Shown here: in pieces, positions 25,611 through 34,642 of the stretch
Layout of the letters: every line of letters starts with the position of its first letter
Numbering within the stretch: the stretch's first letter is position 1
Origin: Corynebacterium lujinxingii
Lineage (GTDB): Bacteria > Actinomycetota > Actinomycetes > Mycobacteriales > Mycobacteriaceae
NCBI RefSeq assembly: GCF_014490555.1
Contig: NZ_CP061032.1
Coordinates: 1,674,001 to 1,738,000 of the forward strand
Reading direction: 5' to 3'
Length of the DNA stretch: 64,000 nt
Notes under the pieces: model-generated
What the model was told of the DNA's origin: nothing
What the model saw: only the letters and a program-made list of their open reading frames with translations
Databases searched by the model: none
Made by a program: the position numbers and the translations under genes

Positions 25611-26946
25611 TGCTGAACTCCAGCGGCTCAATCGAGGGCACGCCACCGAACCGGCCGCGCAGGTAGCTCTTTCGAAGGTCCGTCGTCTTCCGCGGCCCCT
25701 CGAAATCCGAAAGGGCGCGTGTTTGGGTTTGTCCCGATCGGTCCTTCTCTATCACCCAGATCTCATCTCTCCGCAGCGTCTCAGGGTCCATGAGCAAAAG
25801 ATCGTGCGTGGTAAAGATCAGTTGCGCCCGCGATTCTGCAGAGGAATTCTCCAAGAACCCTCCAATTAGAGCGCGAGAGAGTTCCGTATGGAAGCTGCGG
25901 TCGAACTCGTCAACGACTAAAACCGCTTCAAAACCCGGGGTTGCCAGCCGGGAGAACAGGCCGAGCAGCCTCGTTGCGGAACGAGTGCCGTCTGACTCGT
26001 CCCACCAGCGCAGGCCATAGCTCTCACCTCCATCAGCGGAGTGGAGGAGGGTAATTCGTTCCGCTTCAATCTCACCGTCCTCGAGCCGCAGTGTGAAGCG
26101 CCCCGACGGTAATTCCACATCCATTGGATAATTCGGGTTGCTTCGCAGCTCTTGCTCCATCTCCAGTGCTTCCTCGGCACCCAGCCCCAGAGCAGACAGC
26201 TCCACATGCTCGGTTTCGATACCGGTAATTCCAGCGTCGATTTGGGAAATCAAGTTCTCCCATCCGTCGGGCTGGGACTGCAACTGCCCGAGATCCAGAA
26301 GTCCTGCTGGGATCACAAGAACCGTTTCGATGAAAGCGCGGACGACTCCGAACGCATCCAGCTTGAGCGAATCAGGGAACCGCGAAAGGTTCGTCTCGCT
26401 AGCAAAAGAGGCAAGAGGAACCTTGGGCGGAACCGATTCGAGCAGAACCCGCGCTTGCGCAACTTCGGTAGGGAAACGCTCCGCCTTCTCGTCCAAGAGC
26501 GGAAAGCTGAACGAATCACCTAATCGCTCAAACACGTCAATTTCATCTTTGGACAGGTACTTCGTCAGCCGCTCCTCCACCACGCGCTTGGCGTCGAAAG
26601 CCAGCACATACTCGTAAACGATGTCATCGACGGAGAACAGCACCTCAAAGTTCGTCGGCTCAAACGATGCCTCTGGGCGGAGAGCAAACGGATCAAACGG
26701 CATCGGATCTGCTGGGCGAGGTGGGTCTATCAGCATTCGCTGAAGTGCAGTCAGCGCCTTGACGAACGTGGACTTGCCCGCCGCGTTCGCACCAAACAGC
26801 GCCGCTACGGGATTAATCCGCTTTTTGTAACGCCGAGAAAGCTCGGGGCACCGCTCACGGTGCACCTGCTCCCTTGTTGCGACCATGTTTATCGACGCAG
26901 GCTCATACACCGAGCGATAGTTCGCAATCGTGAGGTCCAGCAGCAT
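25600..26946 (-). CDS. AAA15/OLD-like ATPase (RloA / AbiLi-like)
   Basis: A 448-residue ABC/SMC-like ATPase. Walker A GANAAGKST is at residues 52-60, the signature-like ESDGTRS at 317-323, Walker B AVLVVDEFD at 341-349 and the switch FTTHD at 378-382. The region between is a helical insert. The ATG at 26946 (MLLDLTIANYRSV) has AAAGGGG about 8 nt upstream. Partnered with RloB it forms a two-gene module of the AbiL type. The ATPase probably senses infection and controls the RloB nuclease, by analogy with OLD/Gabija/PARIS-like pairs. Codon use is mixed and AT-richer than abgT, fitting acquisition. Confidence 0.87.
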   Translation of the reverse strand: MLLDLTIANYRSVYEPASINMVATREQVHRERCPELSRRYKKRINPVAALFGANAAGKSTFVKALTALQRMLIDPPRPADPMPFDPFALRPEASFEPTNFEVLFSVDDIVYEYVLAFDAKRVVEERLTKYLSKDEIDVFERLGDSFSFPLLDEKAERFPTEVAQARVLLESVPPKVPLASFASETNLSRFPDSLKLDAFGVVRAFIETVLVIPAGLLDLGQLQSQPDGWENLISQIDAGITGIETEHVELSALGLGAEEALEMEQELRSNPNYPMDVELPSGRFTLRLEDGEIEAERITLLHSADGGESYGLRWWDESDGTRSATRLLGLFSRLATPGFEAVLVVDEFDRSFHTELSRALIGGFLENSSAESRAQLIFTTHDLLLMDPETLRRDEIWVIEKDRSGQTQTRALSDFEGPRKTTDLRKSYLRGRFGGVPSIEPLEFSNVG

Positions 26947-27396
26947 AAGCGCCCCTTTCAAAAACTTCGCCTATGACTCAAGCTTCTAGCATCATAAGTG
27001 AAATTTCGAACTATCGTGGACCACCTTCCCTTCCCGTGCCCAGACCTTTTCGAGACCAAGGATCATAAATTGACTTCATAATCTCACGAGCGAGCGGAAA
27101 GTAACCCCGCGCGCATCTCGCCGTCCCGGATTACGATTTCTCGCCTGGTCCCGTCTCGTGCAGTGGTTTTCGCCGTTTGTGCTTTCGGCTCGGTATGGAG
27201 TTCGGGGTTTTGACTAAGCGGTTAGCCGGTGTCGGTCGCCACAGTCATCTCCAGCGCGGAGGCTCGGGCGGGCGCATGAAATGTTTGGCCTGTTCGAGAG
27301 CTGACAGCGACATGCAGCATTACTGTTGAATCCATCCGTTGTGCTACCCGGTAAGAACCGCGCCAACCAGCTCGATGATCGATTCGCGGTCACACT
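26947..27396. other. Gap between the AAA/RloB cassette and the abgT fragment
   Basis: A 450-bp stretch without a credible gene. The left part (26947-27080) is AT-rich and should hold the promoter of the cassette. The rest is GC-rich and shows no homology I can recognise, apart from the junction at 27397 where similarity to abgT starts abruptly. No integrase, no inverted ends and no tRNA are visible. Confidence 0.45.
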
Positions 27397-27736
27397 GATC
27401 AACCTGTTCATCACCTCCGGCTCCGCCCAGTGGGCGCTGATGGCGCCGGTGGTTGTGCCGATGATGATGTACGTCGGCATCTCGCCTGAGGTCACCCAGA
27501 TGCTCTACCGCATCGGCGACTCTCCGTCGAACATCATCACCCCGATGTCGCCCTACTTCGCCCTTGCGCTGACCTTCCTGCAGAAGTACTACAAGAAGGC
27601 CGGCGTGGGCACCCTGATGTCGCTGTCGCTGCCGTACGCGGTTTCCATGCTGATCGGCTGGTTCATCTTCTTCATGATCTGGTACTTCCTCGGCATCCCG
27701 CTCGGACCCGGCTCCCCAATGGGCTACGAGGTATAG
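27397..27736 (+). pseudogene. abgT: Second, diverged copy of the abgT 3' end
   Basis: Matches 24567-24906 over its whole length, both ending at the same stop codon (PLGPGSPMGYEV). The encoded 112 residues differ at only four conservative positions, while more silent changes are visible in the DNA, so it is not a recent exact duplication. The frame can be extended upstream to 27326, but the extra residues do not resemble AbgT and the first 430 residues are missing, so it cannot be a functional transporter. The intrinsic terminator follows this copy, not the complete gene. Confidence 0.85.
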
Positions 27737-27755
27737 TCGAACCTGCACGACACGA

Positions 27756-27783
27756 AAGGCGCTGGGATTTCCCAGCGCCTTTT
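27756..27783 (+). terminator. Strong intrinsic terminator after abgT fragment
   Basis: An 11-bp stem AAGGCGCTGGG / CCCAGCGCCTT with an ATTT loop, followed by TTT. It is probably the original abgT terminator. Confidence 0.85.
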
Positions 27784-27903
27784 CGCTTGCCGACGAGGGC
27801 GTATCCGGCACTGCCCCCCTCCGAATGAATACCTGCAAAAATTTTGTGAGCGTGCTTAGCTTCAGATGTCATTATTCCCGACTTTTCCTGACAAGGAGTT
27901 CTC

Positions 27904-28554
27904 GTGCCCACTAATTTCAAAGACGCTGAGCGCATGCTCCGCGACTTCCAGAACCTGCTGCCACAGATCGTCGGCTCCATTGTGGCCGTCGTCTCCGCTA
28001 TCGCCGTGATTGTTGGCCTTCTGAACGATGCTGGTATCGGCGGCAATGATAAGTCCTCTGACCTCCCGGGCGTTACCGAAAACCAGACCCCAGGTACGAC
28101 CGACCGCCCTGGTGTCGATTCCGCGCCGGTGAAACCTGTCCGCACTTCGATCTTCACCGTGGGTACCAATTATGCCCCAGGCGTTAACGCAGATGTGCCC
28201 GTCAACTTCAACGGCAAGTCCTACGATCGCTCCGTCATTTCGACCGTTGGCAACGACTGGTCTACCTCACGCGTTGATTTTAACGTGCCGCGTGAGTACA
28301 ACACCCTCGAGTTCGATGCAGCGTTTGCAACTGACATTCCAAACGAGGCAGGCGTCGGTCAGATCAACGTGACACTGGACGGCGGCGAGCGCAAAACTGT
28401 CGACGTTATCCCGGGCCAGGCCACCCCAGTCCGAGTAAACATCGCCGGCGGTGGCACCGTGCGAATTTACTTCAGTGTCTTCACCGACGCGAAGAAGAAC
28501 CAGAGCGTGGCACCCAACGGTCTCGCGATTCTCAACCCGGTAATCTCGCGGTAA
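27904..28554 (+). CDS. Membrane-anchored extracellular beta-domain protein
   Basis: A 216-residue protein starting at GTG 27904, with AAGGAG 5-6 nt upstream. A 19-residue N terminus precedes one membrane helix (about 20-40, QIVGSIVAVVSAIAVIVGLL), then a Pro/Thr-rich linker (50-75) and a beta-sandwich-like domain of 135 residues. Its SYDRSVISTV start, LEFDAAFATD centre and GQINVTLDGGERKTVDV end resemble the NPCBM carbohydrate-binding-associated type, though only loosely. It is a single gene between two terminators. Glycan or cell-wall binding is a guess. Confidence 0.65.
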   Translation: MPTNFKDAERMLRDFQNLLPQIVGSIVAVVSAIAVIVGLLNDAGIGGNDKSSDLPGVTENQTPGTTDRPGVDSAPVKPVRTSIFTVGTNYAPGVNADVPVNFNGKSYDRSVISTVGNDWSTSRVDFNVPREYNTLEFDAAFATDIPNEAGVGQINVTLDGGERKTVDVIPGQATPVRVNIAGGGTVRIYFSVFTDAKKNQSVAPNGLAILNPVISR

Positions 28555-28580
28555 CTACCCCGAAACCACGACCAACAATT

Positions 28581-28614
28581 GAAGGCGCGCCCGGCGAATG
28601 CCGGACGCGCCTTC
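28581..28614 (+). terminator. Intrinsic terminator
   Basis: GAAGGCGCGCCCGG pairs with CCGGACGCGCCTTC around a short loop, 26 bp after the stop of the plus-strand gene. It may also serve the convergent minus-strand gene, whose stop is at 28636. Confidence 0.75.
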
Positions 28615-28635
28615 ACCTGTTGTTAGCGTTGGCCC

Positions 28636-29301
28636 CTAGCGCCCAATCTCCGCGGGCGTGCACACCGGCACCTCGCGCATGAACGCCTCCGGCGCGCCCT
28701 GCTCGCGCAGTTTGATGCCGTTGTAGCACGCCTGCGTCATCCCGCGGCGCGTCGTGCCATCGGACTGAATCCGCGCCCATTTGCCGTTGGTGTTCTTGAA
28801 AAACAGGATCCAGTCGGTCCCCTTCGCGCCCGCAACGGCCCACTTGCCGTCGCAGAAACGCACGGTGGTGCCGAACCCCGCCGGCCATTCCGGGACCACA
28901 GCGTCGAACGCGCTTGGCGAGCACGACCCCTTCGCCACCTTCTTCTCCTGCTTCGGCGCGAGCGCCGGCACCGATAGCGCCGACGCGATTGCCGCAAGCC
29001 CGCCGAGCACCTGCGCGTTGAGCGGCTCCGGCAGCTCGAGCCAGCCCTGCTGCACCCCAACTACCCCACCGATGCCGACAGCCGCCAGCACACCCAGCGA
29101 GATGCCCACAATGGCGCCCGCGCTTAACGACGACCCCTCCTCCCCCGAAGACCCCAACGAGCTCTCCCCCGAGGATCCCTGATCCTCCTGAACAGCAACC
29201 TGCTCAGCCGAGTCAGCGGGCTCAGCGAAAGCAGCAGGGGCAACAACAGCGGACGTGGAGACGGCGGCAGCGACGCCGAGAGCAAGCATCGGTTTCTTCA
29301 T
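28636..29301 (-). CDS. Secreted or membrane-associated protein of unknown function
   Basis: A 221-residue protein from the ATG at 29301 (MKKPMLALGV) with a signal peptide (about 1-26, ending AAFA), an acidic Ser/Gly/Glu-rich segment (27-60) and a hydrophobic stretch (about 58-85, SAGAIVGISLGVLAAVGIGG). The C-terminal domain has four Cys (in GSCSP, RFCDG, QACYN and PVCTP), likely forming two disulphides. RRGMTQACYNGIKL and WILFFKN motifs are not familiar to me. It is probably anchored on the outer face of the cell membrane. No function is assigned. Confidence 0.7.
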   Translation of the reverse strand: MKKPMLALGVAAAVSTSAVVAPAAFAEPADSAEQVAVQEDQGSSGESSLGSSGEEGSSLSAGAIVGISLGVLAAVGIGGVVGVQQGWLELPEPLNAQVLGGLAAIASALSVPALAPKQEKKVAKGSCSPSAFDAVVPEWPAGFGTTVRFCDGKWAVAGAKGTDWILFFKNTNGKWARIQSDGTTRRGMTQACYNGIKLREQGAPEAFMREVPVCTPAEIGR

Positions 29302-29328
29302 AGCGCCCACCCTAGTGCGAAAGGCACG

Positions 29329-29592
29329 TCATTTCGCGGGAAATAGCGCAATTCCCCACACTCCAAGCGCGACGGACGCGGCTATGAGCACCCACCACAG
29401 CACTCCCCTGGGCCGGCCGAACCAGCGGTCTGCGACCAACCACACCACCGACGGGATGGCCAACGCTAACCCGAGGAACGTCAACGCCCGCCAGTCGTCC
29501 AGGTTCGGCGCCGTAATCATGCACACCACACCGAACCCGATCAGCCCAGCTGCAAGCGCGTGCGGACGGACACCACCAATCGGAAGAATCAT
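29329..29592 (-). CDS. Small membrane protein
   Basis: An 87-residue protein from the ATG at 29592 (MILPIGGVRPHAL) with about three hydrophobic helices: AAGLIGFGVVCMI, LTFLGLALAIPSVVWLVA and VLWWVLIAASVALGVWGIAL, separated by short charged loops. It lies 27 bp upstream of the secreted-protein gene on the same strand, so they may be cotranscribed. No known family is recognised. Confidence 0.6.
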   Translation of the reverse strand: MILPIGGVRPHALAAGLIGFGVVCMITAPNLDDWRALTFLGLALAIPSVVWLVADRWFGRPRGVLWWVLIAASVALGVWGIALFPAK

Positions 29593-29702
29593 GACCTCAA
29601 CACTAACGCATAAAAACAGCAATCAACCAGGCGATTTTGCATGTTCGGAAGCACAAGCTAATGTTACTTCTCGTTGCACAGCGAACAGCAACGCAACAAT
29701 AT

Positions 29703-29775
29703 TCCTCCATAGCTCAGTTGGCAGAGCATTCGACTGTTAATCGAAGGGCCACTGGTTCGAGCCCAGTTGGAGGAG
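29703..29775 (+). tRNA. tRNA-Asn (anticodon GTT)
   Basis: A 73-nt cloverleaf. The acceptor TCCTCCA pairs with TGGAGGA, discriminator G. D-arm is TAGCTCAGTTGGCAGAGC. The anticodon stem CGACT/AATCG region encloses GTT. The T-arm is ACTGG-TTCGAGC-CCAGT. No CCA is encoded. Confidence 0.94.
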
Positions 29776-29786
29776 CCTACTACATA

Positions 29787-29824
29787 CCCCGCCACTAGCG
29801 CAGAAGCTGGTCGCGGGGCGTTTT
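29787..29824 (+). terminator. Terminator of tRNA-Asn
   Basis: CCCCGCCACTAGC pairs imperfectly with GCTGGTCGCGGGG, followed by CGTTTTG, starting 12 bp after the tRNA. Confidence 0.65.
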
Positions 29825-29951
29825 GCTTTCGCTGCCACGCGGCAGGAATAGTGAGAGCCCATTCCGACGTTCCTAAGGTTGTTCAGGTGCTACGGCCTAG
29901 CCCACAAAACGGGAGGCCGTGCCCAGAGAACGACGATTAAGGAGTAATGCG

Positions 29952-30950
29952 TTGACCACAGCTAAGCAATGGGTCCTTGCCTCGCGCCCGGAGGGCGCAC
30001 CGACCACCGAGAACTTCCGTCTTGAGCAAGTAGACCTGCCCGAACTTTCCGATGGCCAGATCCTGGTCGAGAACACCTTCGCCAGCGTCGACCCCTACAT
30101 GCGCGGGCGGATGAACGACGTGGAGTCCTACGTCGAACCGTTCCAGATCGATGAACCGCTCAACGGCGCTGCGATCGGCACCGTCACGGAGTCCCGCTCG
30201 GACAAGTTCAAGGTCGGCGACACGGTCCGGCACTTCGCCGGGTGGCGCACACACGCCGTCCTGAACGAGGACCAGGTGGATCAGATCGACACCACCATCG
30301 CCCCCGCAGAGGCGTACCTGGGCATTCTCGGGCTGACGGGGCTGACCGCCTACGTCGGGTTGACCGCCGTCGGCGAGATGAAAGAGGGCGACGTCGTGTT
30401 CATCTCGGGCGCGGCAGGTGCTGTGGGCTCGGCCGCAGGGCAGATCGCGAAGCACCTCGGCGCGGCGAAGGTGATCGGGTCCGCAGGCTCGGCGGAGAAG
30501 ATCGAATACCTCAAGCGCATTGGATTCGACGAAGCGTTCAACTACAAGGACGGCGACGTGAGCGGTCAACTCGCCAAGGCTGCCCCGGAGGGCATCGACG
30601 TCTACTTCGACAACGTCGGCGGGGACCACCTCGAGGCAGCGATCCAGAACGCGAACACGTTCGGCCGCATTGCCATGTGCGGTGCGATCGCCCAGTACAA
30701 CGACACTGAGCCGGCACCCGGGCCGCGGAATCTGGGGCTATCCATTGGCAAGTGCCTCACGCTCCGCGGATTCGTGATGGGCCAGTACTCGCACCTGGCC
30801 AAAGAGTTCCAGGAGAAAATCGCACCGCTCGTCGTCGATGGCTCAATCACGTACGGGTCGACGGTGCGCGAAGGCATCGACAACATGCCGGCCGCATTCC
30901 TCGAACTGTTCGAAGGCGGCAACACCGGCAAGATGATCGTCAAGTTTTAG
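29952..30950 (+). CDS. NADP-dependent zinc-free oxidoreductase, MDR superfamily (CurA/leukotriene B4 dehydrogenase type)
   Basis: A 332-residue medium-chain reductase without structural zinc ligands. The N-terminal block DPYMRGRMND (about 44-53) is characteristic of the leukotriene B4 12-hydroxydehydrogenase/curcumin reductase group. The Rossmann motif SGAAGAVGSAAGQIAK is at about 152-167 and YFDNVGGDHLEAAI near 218. It probably reduces alpha,beta-unsaturated carbonyls with NADPH. The TTG at 29952 is chosen: AAGGAG ends 7 nt upstream, the nearby ATG is out of frame and earlier in-frame starts lack a binding site. It is the first gene of a pair with the DJ-1-like gene (9-bp gap). Confidence 0.88.
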   Translation: MTTAKQWVLASRPEGAPTTENFRLEQVDLPELSDGQILVENTFASVDPYMRGRMNDVESYVEPFQIDEPLNGAAIGTVTESRSDKFKVGDTVRHFAGWRTHAVLNEDQVDQIDTTIAPAEAYLGILGLTGLTAYVGLTAVGEMKEGDVVFISGAAGAVGSAAGQIAKHLGAAKVIGSAGSAEKIEYLKRIGFDEAFNYKDGDVSGQLAKAAPEGIDVYFDNVGGDHLEAAIQNANTFGRIAMCGAIAQYNDTEPAPGPRNLGLSIGKCLTLRGFVMGQYSHLAKEFQEKIAPLVVDGSITYGSTVREGIDNMPAAFLELFEGGNTGKMIVKF

Positions 30951-30959
30951 GAGGACACA

Positions 30960-31658
30960 ATGACCAAGGTACTCATGATCGTTTCGGCAGCGGACCACTG
31001 GACGCTTAACGACGGCACACTCCACCCCACCGGATTCTGGGCCGAAGAACTGGTGACTCCGTACTCGGTCTTCACCGACGCTGGCTGGGGCGTCGACGTG
31101 GCGACACCCGGCGGCAAGGCACCAGTCGTCGATAAGGCGAGCCTCGACGGGAGCGCAGGCGATGCCGACACTCTGGCTGAGGTGAAGACGAAGCTCGATG
31201 AGCTCGCGCCGGTTTTAGCCGAGCCGCTCAATCTTGCCGACGTCAACGCCGCGGACTACGACCTTGTCTTCTACCCCGGCGGGCACGGCCCGATGGAAGA
31301 CCTCGCGGTGGACGAGACTTCCGGGCGCATCCTCGCCGAGCGCATGGCGGACAACACGCCCGTGGCCCTACTCTGCCACGCCCCGGCCGCGGTCCTCGCA
31401 ACGGAGAACGCCCCCGGCGGCTCCCCGTTTGCCGGGCGGAAGATGACGGGCTTCTCCAACGACGAGGAGCGCGCAGGTGGGCTCGCCGAAAAGGCGCCGT
31501 GGTTGCTCGAGGACCGGCTTGTCGCCCTCGGTGCCGTGTACGACAAGGCACCGGAGCCGTGGGCATCTTTCGTCATCGTCGACGGCAGCCTCTACACCGG
31601 GCAGAACCCGTCCTCGTCGCAAGATCTCGCGGAGCGCCTGGTCAAGGACCTCGCCTAA
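30960..31658 (+). CDS. DJ-1/PfpI family protein (type 1 glutamine amidotransferase-like, Hsp31 type)
   Basis: A 232-residue DJ-1/PfpI superfamily member. The nucleophile Cys is in LLCHAPAAVL (about residue 138), with the upstream acid in WAEELVTPY (about 28-36) and FYPGGHGPMEDL near 102. This form (AADHWTLNDGTLHPTGFWAEE start) matches Hsp31/glyoxalase III-like proteins that convert methylglyoxal to lactate or protect proteins from carbonyl stress. AGGAGG lies just upstream of the ATG, overlapping the end of the reductase gene's stop region. Together the pair looks like a reactive-carbonyl detoxification unit (inference). Confidence 0.87.
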   Translation: MTKVLMIVSAADHWTLNDGTLHPTGFWAEELVTPYSVFTDAGWGVDVATPGGKAPVVDKASLDGSAGDADTLAEVKTKLDELAPVLAEPLNLADVNAADYDLVFYPGGHGPMEDLAVDETSGRILAERMADNTPVALLCHAPAAVLATENAPGGSPFAGRKMTGFSNDEERAGGLAEKAPWLLEDRLVALGAVYDKAPEPWASFVIVDGSLYTGQNPSSSQDLAERLVKDLA

Positions 31659-31674
31659 GCCTCACCTAGACGCT

Positions 31675-32147
31675 GCTGAGACCTGGCCGGCAACCATCCG
31701 CGCCACCGCCAGGTCCTCTCAGGTCACACCGCTGGTCTTGAACATCTCCCGCCGCGCAGCCACAACATCCTCTAAAATCACCTGCGCGCCCCGCAGCATA
31801 TCCTCACGCAACTCCCGCGTGTCCACGGTGTGCGCCCCCAGCAAGCACCGTCGAATCAGCCCTTAATTGCCTATCGACGACCACAGGTTCCCCGCAGAAG
31901 TCGCCACCACAACCAACCCGGCACGCCCCAACGCCTCATCGGCCTGGGCAGTGCCCGACACAACCCACGGGTGCGGCAAATCCGCGGCTTACTTCTCGAC
32001 ACGAACATCACTGACACGTCCCGCACCCCCTCAATCACGTACACAACCCTGCGCGCTCGCCCCTGTATACCCGTGCCGACGATGACGCACTCCAACGGCT
32101 CACTTGTCGTGCGCACCCGGGCCAGCACCCCCGCCTGTTTAGACCAC
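31675..32147 (-). pseudogene. Ornithine cyclodeaminase-like pseudogene, 3' part
   Basis: Read on the minus strand, the segment gives LARVRTTSEPLECVIVGTGIQGRA, the NAD-binding core of ornithine cyclodeaminase/mu-crystallin proteins. After frame changes and an in-frame stop, it gives AGLVVVATSAGNLW and VDTRELREDMLRGAQVILED, matching the family's C-terminal region. It is interrupted from its 5' part by the IS21-family element, and several frameshifts show it decayed. The match is by pattern, not alignment. Confidence 0.65.
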
Positions 32148-32231
32148 GTGTTTAGTAACGGTGTGGTGAGTATCGGGTAACGCCCGGGTGAGTATCGAGT
32201 AACACCCGGGCGTTTTGGGATTTCGGTGGGG

Positions 32232-32999
32232 TTATTGGGTCAGTCGCATGTTGGTGCCTTCGAGTGTGATGATTTCGGCGCCGGCGACGAGTCGGTTGAG
32301 GATTGATTCGGCGATGACGGCGTCGGGGATGGATTTGTACCACTCGTCGGGTGTGAACTGGGATGTCACGATGGTGGATCCGTGGGGTTCGCGTTCTGCG
32401 AGGATGTTGAGTAGTTGGTGTGCGGTGGCGGCATCGATTGGGGTGGTGAGGAAATCATCGAGGACTAACACGTCTGTGTGGTGGAGGTCTTCGAGGAATG
32501 TGATGCGGGCCGGGTCGTCGTGTTTGAGTACGGCGAGGTGGTTGGCGAGTGTGTCGGTGCGGAAGAAGCGTGCGGAGTAGTCGTTTCTGCACGCCGCGGT
32601 GAGCAGTGCTTGGGCGAGGTAGGTTTTGCCGACGGAGGATTTGCCCAGGATGACAATGTTTTGTGCGCTTTGGCACCATTGGCAGTAAGCGAGTCGGGTG
32701 ATTTGCTCTTTGTTGATGGTGCGGCCGGGCGTGTAGGTGATGTCTTCGATGCAAGCATCGGGATTTGGCGATCGGGATGCTTTGAGCAGTTTGTTGATTC
32801 GCCTCTCACGCTTGGCCGCTACCTCTTTATCGAGTGCGTAGAGCACCTTGTCGGAAAAGCTCCAATCGTCGAAGGCGGGATCGGCGGCGATGTCGATGAC
32901 GCTTTGTCCGAAGGCGGTCATGCGCAGGTCGGTAAAGATCGGAAGGACTGATTCATCGAGGAAGCGGGCGGATGCTGATGCTGGCTGTGGGTGGGGCAT
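32232..32999 (-). CDS. istB: IS21 helper ATPase IstB
   Basis: A 255-residue DnaC-like AAA+ ATPase. Walker A GKSSVGKT is at residues 119-126, Walker B VLVLDDF near 172, sensor TSQF near 220 and the DAVIAESILNRL block near the C terminus typical of IstB. It assists IstA in target selection and strand transfer. It starts 3 bp after the istA stop. The frame is intact. Confidence 0.93.
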   Translation of the reverse strand: MPHPQPASASARFLDESVLPIFTDLRMTAFGQSVIDIAADPAFDDWSFSDKVLYALDKEVAAKRERRINKLLKASRSPNPDACIEDITYTPGRTINKEQITRLAYCQWCQSAQNIVILGKSSVGKTYLAQALLTAACRNDYSARFFRTDTLANHLAVLKHDDPARITFLEDLHHTDVLVLDDFLTTPIDAATAHQLLNILAEREPHGSTIVTSQFTPDEWYKSIPDAVIAESILNRLVAGAEIITLEGTNMRLTQ

Positions 33000-33002
33000 G
33001 GG

Positions 33003-34642
33003 TTATGCAGATCCCTTCTTGGTGAGGTTTTCGAGGCTGAACTGCCCAGCACCACCGAGGTAGGCGCCGCGTGTGTCACGCGCTGTCGGCGCAGGTACGT
33101 CTTGGGTGGGTCTGCGTGTTGGCAGATTGGTTGAAAGGTCAGTGCCGGTGGGTCGTGTGGAGGTGTCTTTGCGCACGGCGGCCATCATGTTTTTCACCGC
33201 GGTATACGACACGGCACGCCTAGCACCGTCGGTGGACACCAGACGCCGGCAGGCTTCTTCGAGGATTGGCTTGTTGGCGTGTTTGCCCATGTTGAGCACG
33301 TTGCGGCACGCTTGGTACGCTTGGGCAGGGATCGCTTTGGCTTCGATGAGCTCGGCAATCACCTGGCGGGTGGCCGGCCCGATTTTGGCGGCTTCGCGCA
33401 GGAAGTACTCGCTTGTCCACAACCCACGGGTGCCACCCATGTTCGCCGGGATGTGGTCGGTGTCGGTGACATACACGCCGCGGGCACGTGCGAGTTGGTG
33501 GGTGGCCACACGCTGCCCGGCGTCGAAGACGGCGAGGCTGTCACCGGTGATACGCACATCCACGGTGCGGCCCACCAGTCGGTGCGGCACCGAGTAGTGC
33601 GCGTTGTGCACTCTGATGTGGAAATTGGGCGCGACTTTGGCGCGTTTCCATTCGGTACGCTGCCACGGTGTTTCAGGCAGCGCGGTGAGCACGTCGCGTT
33701 CGAACTGATCGAACAATGCGCGTCTGCTCGTCGCATTGCCGCGAAACGGTTCGGCAGCGTTGATCCCATCGACCAGGGCGGTGATTTTTGCGTTGAGCTC
33801 GTCTATCCCAACGCACTGGTGGCCATCGAGTGCGTGGATGACGTGCTGGGTGACGATCTTGACTGCAGCTTCAACGCTGGCCTTGTCCTTGGGTCGTTTC
33901 GCCCGAGCCGGCAACGCGGCGGTGTTGTAGTGCTCCAAAAACTCCTCGTAGGTGGAGTTGACCCGGCGATTTTTGTCCGCGGCACTGATCGCATTCGAAG
34001 CCGTCGAGGCATTATCCGGCACGGTGACCTCGGCGACCCCGCCGAAGTACTCGAACGCGCGGATATGAGCTGCAAGCCACGCGTCCTGGCGCTCATCCGC
34101 GCACGCGCAAGCGAACACCATCCCCGAATACGGCAGTGAGGCGACAAAGATACTGACCTTCGAGCCTTGCCCGCCGGTGGGGTCAAACAGCCGCATCTTC
34201 GTGCCTGCCCAGTCCACCTGCATCGTATGGCCCGGAGCGTGGGTGATCCTGGCGGTCAGCCCGGCTGCATCGACGTGTTGAGCCACAAGTTGGCGAAACC
34301 GCTCGTAGCTGTAATACCGCTGGCCTGTGCCCGTAGGCTGTGCGGTGTAGCGGCCCCACAGCACCTGCAGGGTCACCTTGTTGCGCCCGGTGCGCGCTTT
34401 GGCGACAGCGTCGAAATCGATCGGGACAAAATCCCCCTGAGCATGGCTGCGCCCGTCGACGAACCAGTCCGCCAGCTCATGATCCGCAACCCCACGAAGT
34501 TGCTTACGGGTTGCGATGTTGTGTTCCACCAGTGCATCGCGGGCTTTTTGCACGGTGGTGTGCGAGCACCGCGAACTCGAACAGATTTGGCGGTGTGTCT
34601 GATCTGATGTAGGTGGTCCATTACCGCCCGGTAGTCAGTCAC
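33003..34642 (-). pseudogene. istA: IS21 transposase IstA with probable N-terminal frameshift
   Basis: The long open part (from GTG 34553, 516 codons) contains the DDE integrase core (VDWAGTKMRLF, then VPDNASTAS) and the Mu-type C-terminal region (VGRTVDVRITGDSLAVF). Upstream, GTG 34642 begins an IstA-like start (VTDYRAVMDHLHQ) in a different frame. The expected helix-turn-helix words RQICSSSRCSHTTVQKARDA are all present but one base out of phase. The spacer near 34595-34605 is 11 nt where 12 would keep the frame. So either a one-base deletion inactivated the element, or translation starts internally at 34553. Confidence 0.7.

Noticed and set aside
27326..27736. 136-codon frame as a functional small transporter
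   Set aside because: Only the last 112 residues match AbgT; the upstream part has no homology, so it is a relic.
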